The position numbers were made by a program, and so were the translations under genes. DNA of 64,000 bases. It comes from an uncultured Bacilli bacterium (lineage in GTDB: Bacteria > Bacillota_I > Bacilli_A > RF39 > UBA660). The notes below the pieces were generated by a model that was not told the origin of the DNA, ran no database searches, and was given only the letters and a program-made list of their open reading frames with translations. The DNA is taken from assembly GCA_934098505.1 (NCBI GenBank), contig CAKOOR010000002.1, positions 62,001 through 126,000 of the forward strand, read 5' to 3'. Shown here one piece after another: positions 58,980 to 64,000 of this stretch. Each line of letters opens with the position of its first letter. The stretch's first letter is position 1.

Positions 58980-60904
58980 GAGAATTAGGACATGAAGATT
59001 ATAATGATAATGATATTCAAGTTTTAGAAGGATTAGAAGCTGTTCGCAAACGACCTGGTATGTATATCGGTACAACTGGTGAGGCTGGACTTCATCATTT
59101 AGTTTGGGAAATTGTTGATAATGCTGTCGATGAGGCTTTAGCTGGATATTGTGATGATATCGAAGTAATCGTTGAAAAAGGCAACATAATTACGGTTCGC
59201 GATGACGGTCGTGGAATTCCAACTGGTATGAATAAAAAAACAGGTTTATCCACAGTTGAAACTATTTTTACAGTATTACATGCAGGTGGTAAATTTGGCG
59301 GTGGTGGATATAAAGTATCTGGTGGTTTGCACGGAGTAGGTGCTTCCGTTGTTAATGCTTTATCCACATGGCTTGAAGTTACTATTTATCGTGATGGACA
59401 TATTTATTATCAAAAGTTTGAAAACGGCGGTCATTCAGTAGAACCTTTAAAAATTATAGGTGAATGTGATGCTAACCGTACAGGTTCAACGGTAAGATTT
59501 AAAGCAGATCCAGAAATATTTAGAGAAACGACTGTTTATAGTTATGCTATTTTGGCAAAGCGATTACAGGAAATTGCTTTCTTAAATAAGGGTTTAAGAA
59601 TTATTCTTATGGATGATAGAGAAGATAATAAAAAAGATGAATTCTTATATCAAGGTGGAATTATTGAGTTTGTTAAAATGTTAAATAAAAATAAAACACC
59701 TATACATGATGATGTAATTTATGTTGAAGGAAGAGAAGACAACATTTTAATTGAAGTAGCTATGCAATATAATGATGGTTATAATGAGGCTTTATATTCT
59801 TATACCAATAATATTCATACCCATGAAGGTGGAACTCATGAAGATGGTGTTAAGAGAGCTTTAACGAGAATTATTAATAATTATGCTCGCAACAATAAAA
59901 TGTTAAGTGAAAAGGCTGATCCTTTGACTGGTGATGATGTTCGTGAAGGTTTAACAATGATAATTTCTTGTAAACATCCAGATCCTCAGTTTGAAGGTCA
60001 GACTAAGACTAAACTAGGTAATATGGAAGTTCGTAAGATTGCTGATGATGTATTTAGTAATGGTTTTGAAAGATATTTAATGGAAAATCCGGAGATAGCT
60101 AAGAAGATTGTTGAAAAATCATTAACAGCATCTCGTGCAAGAATGGCTGCTAAGAAAGCTAGAGAATTACAAAGACAAACCAAAGGTGGTTTAGATTTAT
60201 CTAACCAATGGGGAAAATTAACTGATTGTACGAGTAAAAATCCTAGTGAATGTGAAATATTTATTGTTGAGGGAGATTCAGCCGGTGGTTCTGCTATCGG
60301 TGGTAGAAATTCTAAGACGCAAGCTGTTTTACCTTTAAGAGGAAAGATTTTAAATGTAGAAAAGGCAAGATTAGATAGAGCTCTTTCTAATGAAGAAATT
60401 AGAAGTATGATTACTGCTTTTGGTACTGGTATTGGTGAAGATTTTGATATTTCTAAATTAAGATATGATAAAATCATTATTATGACTGATGCCGATGTCG
60501 ATGGTGACCATATTAGAATTTTACTTTTGACTTTATTTTATCGTTTCTTTAGACCTTTGGTTGAAACTGGACATATTTATATAGCTCAACCTCCTTTATA
60601 TAAAGTATCGTGGGGTAAAAATTTCCATTATGTTCTAACTGATGCTGAACGCGATGAGTTTTTAAAGACTTTACCTGCAAATGTTAAATTTGATGTTGCT
60701 CGTAATAAGGGACTTGGTGAAATGGATCCCGAAGAACTATGTTCAACAACAATGGATATTAACAATAGAACACTAATTCAAGTTAAATTAGATGAAGCGA
60801 TGGAAGCTGATGGTATTTTCAGTCTATTAATGGGTGAAGAAGTAGAACCAAGAAGAAAGTTTATTGAAGAAAATGCTCATTTTGCTTCAAATTTAGATTA
60901 TTAG
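58976..60904 (+). CDS. gyrB: DNA gyrase subunit B
   Basis: ATPase and part of the DNA gate of gyrase. The 642 residues include the GHKL ATPase motifs EIVDNAVDEALAGYCD, DDGRGIPTGMN, GGKFGGGGYKVSGGLHGVGAS (about 102-122), QTKTKLGN, and the TOPRIM acid EGDSAGGSA and DADVDGDHIRILLLT, ending LDY as usual in Bacillota. Two TTATCCACA boxes fall inside the gene (about 59248-59256 and 59363-59371). GGAGGATAT precedes the ATG. Confidence 0.97.
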   Translation: MRELGHEDYNDNDIQVLEGLEAVRKRPGMYIGTTGEAGLHHLVWEIVDNAVDEALAGYCDDIEVIVEKGNIITVRDDGRGIPTGMNKKTGLSTVETIFTVLHAGGKFGGGGYKVSGGLHGVGASVVNALSTWLEVTIYRDGHIYYQKFENGGHSVEPLKIIGECDANRTGSTVRFKADPEIFRETTVYSYAILAKRLQEIAFLNKGLRIILMDDREDNKKDEFLYQGGIIEFVKMLNKNKTPIHDDVIYVEGREDNILIEVAMQYNDGYNEALYSYTNNIHTHEGGTHEDGVKRALTRIINNYARNNKMLSEKADPLTGDDVREGLTMIISCKHPDPQFEGQTKTKLGNMEVRKIADDVFSNGFERYLMENPEIAKKIVEKSLTASRARMAAKKARELQRQTKGGLDLSNQWGKLTDCTSKNPSECEIFIVEGDSAGGSAIGGRNSKTQAVLPLRGKILNVEKARLDRALSNEEIRSMITAFGTGIGEDFDISKLRYDKIIIMTDADVDGDHIRILLLTLFYRFFRPLVETGHIYIAQPPLYKVSWGKNFHYVLTDAERDEFLKTLPANVKFDVARNKGLGEMDPEELCSTTMDINNRTLIQVKLDEAMEADGIFSLLMGEEVEPRRKFIEENAHFASNLDY

Positions 60905-60914
60905 GAGGTATATC

Positions 60915-63389
60915 ATGGATAATAGAGAATCAAAAAATGTAGTTAATGTAATGAAAGATTCCTTCATTAACTATGCAATGGATGTAATTATTGCTCGTGC
61001 ATTACCAGATTTGAGAGATGGTTTAAAACCAGTACATCGTCGTATTTTATACACAATGTATGAAGATGGTTTAACTCCTGATAAAGCATTCCGCAAGAGT
61101 GCTACAACAGTAGGAGCCGTTTTAGGTAAATACCATCCACATGGTGATACATCAGTTTATGATGCGATGGTAAGAATGGCTCAAGACTTTAGTTATCGTC
61201 ATCCATTAGTTGATGGTCATGGTAACTTTGGTTCAGTTGATGGATATGGTGCTGCTGCTTATCGTTATACAGAGGCTAGGTTATCAAAAATTTCTTTAGA
61301 ATTATTAAGAGATATCAACAAGAATACAGTAGACTTCGTTCCTAACTTTGATCAAACTAAGAAAGAACCCGTAGTAATTCCTAGTAGATTTCCAAACATT
61401 TTAGTAAATGGTACCATGGGTATTGCTGTCGGTATGGCAACAAATATTCCTCCTCATAATTTAGGAGAAGTAATTGATGGCTGTGTTGCTTATATTGATG
61501 ATAATAATATTACTGTTGAAGGGTTGATGAAGCATATCAAAGGTCCGGATTTTCCAACAGGGGCAGCTATTTTAGGTAACAGAGGTATTAAACAAGCTTA
61601 TGAAACTGGCCGTGGGACAATTACTATTAGAGCTCATGCAGAAATCGTAGAGCACAATGGTAAACAACAGATCGTATTTACAGATATTCCTTACCAAGTA
61701 ACTAAGATGGAACTTCAGAAGAGAATTGCAGAATTAGTAAGAGATAAGGTACTTGAAGGAATTACTGATTTACATGATGAATCAACATTAACAGAAATTA
61801 AGTTGGTAGTACATTTAAAGAAAGAAGCTAATGCTAATGTAGTATTGAATAATTTATATAAACATACCTCTTTACAAACTACTTATGGTATTATATTCTT
61901 GATGTTAGATCAAGGTTTACCAAAGACTTTAAATTTAAAAGAAATTATTAGTAAATATATTGATTATCAAAGAGAAGTTATTTATAGAAGAACTAAATAT
62001 GACTTGGAAAAAGCCGAAAAGCGTGTTCATATTTTAGAAGGATATAAGATAGCTTTAGATAATTTAGATGCAGTTATTAACATAATTAGAAATGCTAAAG
62101 ATGATGATACTGCTAAACATGAATTAATGACTAGATTTAATTTGGATGATGTTCAAGCTGAATCTATATTAGAATTAAAGTTAAGAAGATTAACTGGCTT
62201 AGAACGCAGCAAGATTGAAGAAGAATTGAATGATCTATTAAAATTAATTGATGAATTAAAAGGCATTTTAGCCAGTGATGCGAAGATTTATGACATTATT
62301 AAACAAGAATTACTTGAAATTAAAGCTAAATATGCTGATGAACGTCGTACAGAGATTGATATGACTGCTATTGATTATATTGATGATGAAGCATTAATTC
62401 CTGAAGAGAATATAGTTGTAGCATTAACTAATAAAGGCTATATTAAGAGAACTACTAGTGATACATTTAAGTCACAAAATCGTGGAGGTGTTGGTGTTAA
62501 GGGTATGACTACGAATGAAGAAGACTTTGTAGAGCATTTAGTAGATTTATCAACACACGATTATCTATTGTTCTTTACTAATAAGGGTAAAGTTTATCGA
62601 TTAAAAGGTTATGAAATTCCACAATTCGGTCGTCAATCAAAAGGTTTGCCAATAATCAACTTATTGCAAATAGATAAAGATGAACGAATAAGCAGCGTTA
62701 TTAAAATTTCTGCGAATGATGATAAAAAATACTTGCTATTTGTAACAAAAAGTGGTATAATTAAGAAGACGATTTTAACCCAATTTGAAAATATACGTCA
62801 AAACGGAAAAATTGCTATTACGTTGAAGGAAAATGATGAATTAATAGCTGTTAAAAAGACTAGTGGCGAAGATATGGTATTAATTGGTTCAAGTGAAGGG
62901 CGTATGGTTAAGTTTACCGAAGACGAGATCAGAGATATGGGACGTACTGCTAGCGGTGTTAAAGGTATTGATTTAGAAAATGACGCAATAGTAGTTGGTG
63001 CTGAAGTGGTAAATAATGATGATAATATTTTACTAATAACTGAAAATGGCTATGGTAAACAAACGAAGGTTGCAGACTTTAGACAAACAAGAAGGGGATC
63101 CAAAGGAGTTAAAGCGTTAAATATAACTGATAAGAATGGTAAAATAGCAGACTTTAAGGTTATAGGCGATGCTAATGATGTAATAATAGTAACTAATTCT
63201 GGTATGATAATGAGAATGCCAATTAGTCAGATAAGTGTATTAGGTAGAATTACTCAAGGTGTTAGATTGATAAATTTGAAAGATGGTCAAAAAGTATCAA
63301 CAATAACTTTGATTAAATCCGACGAACAATCAGAAGAAGATGGAACAACTGCTGGAATTAATGAAGAGGCAACACCAGAAAATGAGTAA
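60915..63389 (+). CDS. gyrA: DNA gyrase subunit A
   Basis: The cutting subunit of gyrase. The 824 residues contain the quinolone-resistance region KYHPHGDTSVYDAMVRMAQD with Thr and Ser at positions equivalent to E. coli Ser83 and Ala84, the catalytic Tyr in AAAYRYTEARLSKI (about 117), and the C-terminal beta-pinwheel with the GyrA-box-like SQNRGGVGVKG. Thr at the 83-equivalent occurs naturally in several anaerobes. AGGAGGT precedes the ATG. Its end lies 11 bases before the first parS site, and a parS palindrome serves as terminator. Confidence 0.97.
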   Translation: MDNRESKNVVNVMKDSFINYAMDVIIARALPDLRDGLKPVHRRILYTMYEDGLTPDKAFRKSATTVGAVLGKYHPHGDTSVYDAMVRMAQDFSYRHPLVDGHGNFGSVDGYGAAAYRYTEARLSKISLELLRDINKNTVDFVPNFDQTKKEPVVIPSRFPNILVNGTMGIAVGMATNIPPHNLGEVIDGCVAYIDDNNITVEGLMKHIKGPDFPTGAAILGNRGIKQAYETGRGTITIRAHAEIVEHNGKQQIVFTDIPYQVTKMELQKRIAELVRDKVLEGITDLHDESTLTEIKLVVHLKKEANANVVLNNLYKHTSLQTTYGIIFLMLDQGLPKTLNLKEIISKYIDYQREVIYRRTKYDLEKAEKRVHILEGYKIALDNLDAVINIIRNAKDDDTAKHELMTRFNLDDVQAESILELKLRRLTGLERSKIEEELNDLLKLIDELKGILASDAKIYDIIKQELLEIKAKYADERRTEIDMTAIDYIDDEALIPEENIVVALTNKGYIKRTTSDTFKSQNRGGVGVKGMTTNEEDFVEHLVDLSTHDYLLFFTNKGKVYRLKGYEIPQFGRQSKGLPIINLLQIDKDERISSVIKISANDDKKYLLFVTKSGIIKKTILTQFENIRQNGKIAITLKENDELIAVKKTSGEDMVLIGSSEGRMVKFTEDEIRDMGRTASGVKGIDLENDAIVVGAEVVNNDDNILLITENGYGKQTKVADFRQTRRGSKGVKALNITDKNGKIADFKVIGDANDVIIVTNSGMIMRMPISQISVLGRITQGVRLINLKDGQKVSTITLIKSDEQSEEDGTTAGINEEATPENE

Positions 63390-63400
63390 TGAAATTTATA

Positions 63401-63416
63401 TGTTTCACGTGAAACG
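63401..63416. promoter_or_regulatory. parS site 1 (15 of 16)
   Basis: TGTTTCACGTGAAACG, one end base different from consensus, with matching arms around it. Confidence 0.85.
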
Positions 63417-63444
63417 TATAAACAAGTAATAAGTAAAATATAAA

Positions 63445-63478
63445 AACAATGTTTCACGTGAAACATTGTTTTTTTTGC
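63445..63478 (+). terminator. gyrA terminator made by parS site 2
   Basis: The palindrome beginning AACAATGTTTCAC is followed directly by a run of eight T within TTGTTTTTTTT, the form of an intrinsic terminator. Confidence 0.65.
63450..63465. promoter_or_regulatory. parS site 2
   Basis: TGTTTCACGTGAAACA, within a perfect 26-bp palindrome at 63445-63470. Confidence 0.93.
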
Positions 63479-63490
63479 ATAATTTTTTAA

Positions 63491-63506
63491 TGTTTCACGT
63501 GAAACA
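63491..63506. promoter_or_regulatory. parS site 3
   Basis: TGTTTCACGTGAAACA, exact consensus. Confidence 0.93.
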
Positions 63507-63604
63507 TTGACTGTTGATAAAATTTTATGGTTATTTGTTTTAAATAAAAGTTATTTTCAATGATATTTAGAATTAATTTTTTTAAATACTATTTAAAATT
63601 TATA

Positions 63605-63620
63605 TGTTTCACGTGAAACA
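63605..63620. promoter_or_regulatory. parS site 4
   Basis: TGTTTCACGTGAAACA within a perfect 26-bp palindrome at 63600-63625. Confidence 0.93.
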
Positions 63621-63700
63621 TATAAAAAATGTTGATATTTATTATTTAAATAATAATAGGATAATAAAACTTTACAACATTATTTATATTAAAAAACTAA

Positions 63701-63716
63701 TGTTTCACGTGAAACA
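63701..63716. promoter_or_regulatory. parS site 5
   Basis: TGTTTCACGTGAAACA, exact, with AA and TT flanks extending the dyad. Confidence 0.93.
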
Positions 63717-63919
63717 TTGTTATTAACAAGCATATTTGTATGATTAACGTTAAGCTGATTCAATGGCTTATTAAATAATTAATAATCTTGCAATAAATAT
63801 TTAATGCTTTTTGTTTAAAGTATTTTATACATTAAATTAATTTGGCAGCTAAAATTTATTTATATAAATAAATTATTTTTTGATTTAAGAAATAAATTTT
63901 AATTTAATCATTATTTTAA

Positions 63920-63935
63920 TGTTTCACGTGAAACA
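63920..63935. promoter_or_regulatory. parS site 6
   Basis: TGTTTCACGTGAAACA at the centre of a perfect 30-bp palindrome (63913-63942). Confidence 0.93.
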
Positions 63936-63984
63936 TTAAAATTTTGTTCATAATAAATAATTGCTAATTAATTATTTTTTATGA

Positions 63985-64000
63985 TGTTTCACGTGAAACA
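63985..64000. promoter_or_regulatory. parS site 7 at the window edge
   Basis: TGTTTCACGTGAAACA ending at the last base; more sites may follow outside. Confidence 0.93.

Larger units (their letters stand above)
63390..64000. other. Gene-free parS array downstream of gyrA
   Basis: 611 bases with no credible open frame. Between the seven parS sites the DNA is A+T-rich, and one TTATCAACA-type DnaA box lies at 63512-63520. Site spacing start to start is 49, 41, 114, 96, 219 and 65 bases. Confidence 0.85.

Noticed and set aside
1..64000. tRNA, rRNA or CRISPR arrays
   Set aside because: No tRNA T-loop pattern, rRNA segment or regularly spaced repeat-spacer array was seen; the parS copies are unevenly spaced palindromes.

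Overview
This is a low-GC chromosomal window from a spore-forming Bacillota, and it contains the replication origin. By eye the sequence is about three quarters A+T. TGG encodes Trp, and TAA, TAG and TGA all end intact genes (TAG ends gyrB and the XRE gene, TGA ends rnpA and cotJC), so the standard bacterial code applies. The origin block rpmH-rnpA-yidC-jag-mnmE-mnmG-rsmG-parB on one side and dnaA-dnaN-comK-recF-gyrB-gyrA on the other has the Bacillota order. Sporulation genes (spoIID, a spoIIQ-like gene, spoIIR, cwlD, cotJ genes, yidC/spoIIIJ) and competence-type genes (comK, two prepilin-like proteins, a ComEC-type beta-lactamase-fold protein) suggest an uncultured gut-type Bacilli or Erysipelotrichia lineage. 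That taxonomic reading is inference.

Region 1 (1-15.5 kb) is accessory DNA. After a partial TetR regulator, a coiled-coil membrane protein and a GH25 lysozyme lipoprotein comes a decayed minus-strand operon (unknown gene, metallo-beta-lactamase hydrolase, NUDIX hydrolase). An island of about 6.4 kb appears to split the hydrolase gene: its N-terminal part lies at 9991-10204 and its C-terminal part at 3098-3558. The island carries a relaxase fragment, decayed small genes, an XRE regulator with GGAAAC operator repeats, a gamma-type adenine methyltransferase convergent with a GIY-YIG-like nuclease, an ASCH protein, a possible nuclease, and stubs of an ATPase and of HsdM. A broken ISL3-type insertion sequence (10452-12027) with perfect 24-bp ends truncates the unknown gene. 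An Abi_2-family protein translationally coupled to an HtrA protease, and CwlD, follow.

Region 2 (15.5-34 kb) mixes housekeeping and differentiation genes: rpsI/rplM, cotJ genes, a UvrD-like helicase, two pseudopilin-like genes, a calcium-type P-ATPase, a CarD-like regulator, a ComEC-type protein with DUF3006, spoIIQ-like and spoIID genes, rpiB, a sugar-transfer ATP-grasp protein and rpmE.

Region 3 (34-46 kb) holds a strongly promoted stretch of about 430 nt with no open frame that looks like a structured RNA gene, an Alg14/Alg13-type glycosyltransferase pair, murA, spoIIR, prmC-prfA, rpoE, argS and a class A penicillin-binding protein.

Region 4 (46-64 kb) is the origin. oriC (about 53.7-54.4 kb) has 11 exact and 7 near-exact DnaA boxes and an AT-rich unwinding element. 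A ParB with an unusually long C-terminal region sits in the noc position. Downstream of gyrA, seven parS sites (six perfect TGTTTCACGTGAAACA) are packed into 600 bp at the window edge, a local centromere array rather than the dispersed sites usual in Bacilli.

The observations I rate highest are the parS array with its long-tailed ParB, the structured-RNA candidate at 34.9-35.4 kb, the island splitting the hydrolase gene, ComK inside the dnaN-recF interval, and spoIIR starting at an apparent ATA inside a terminator.
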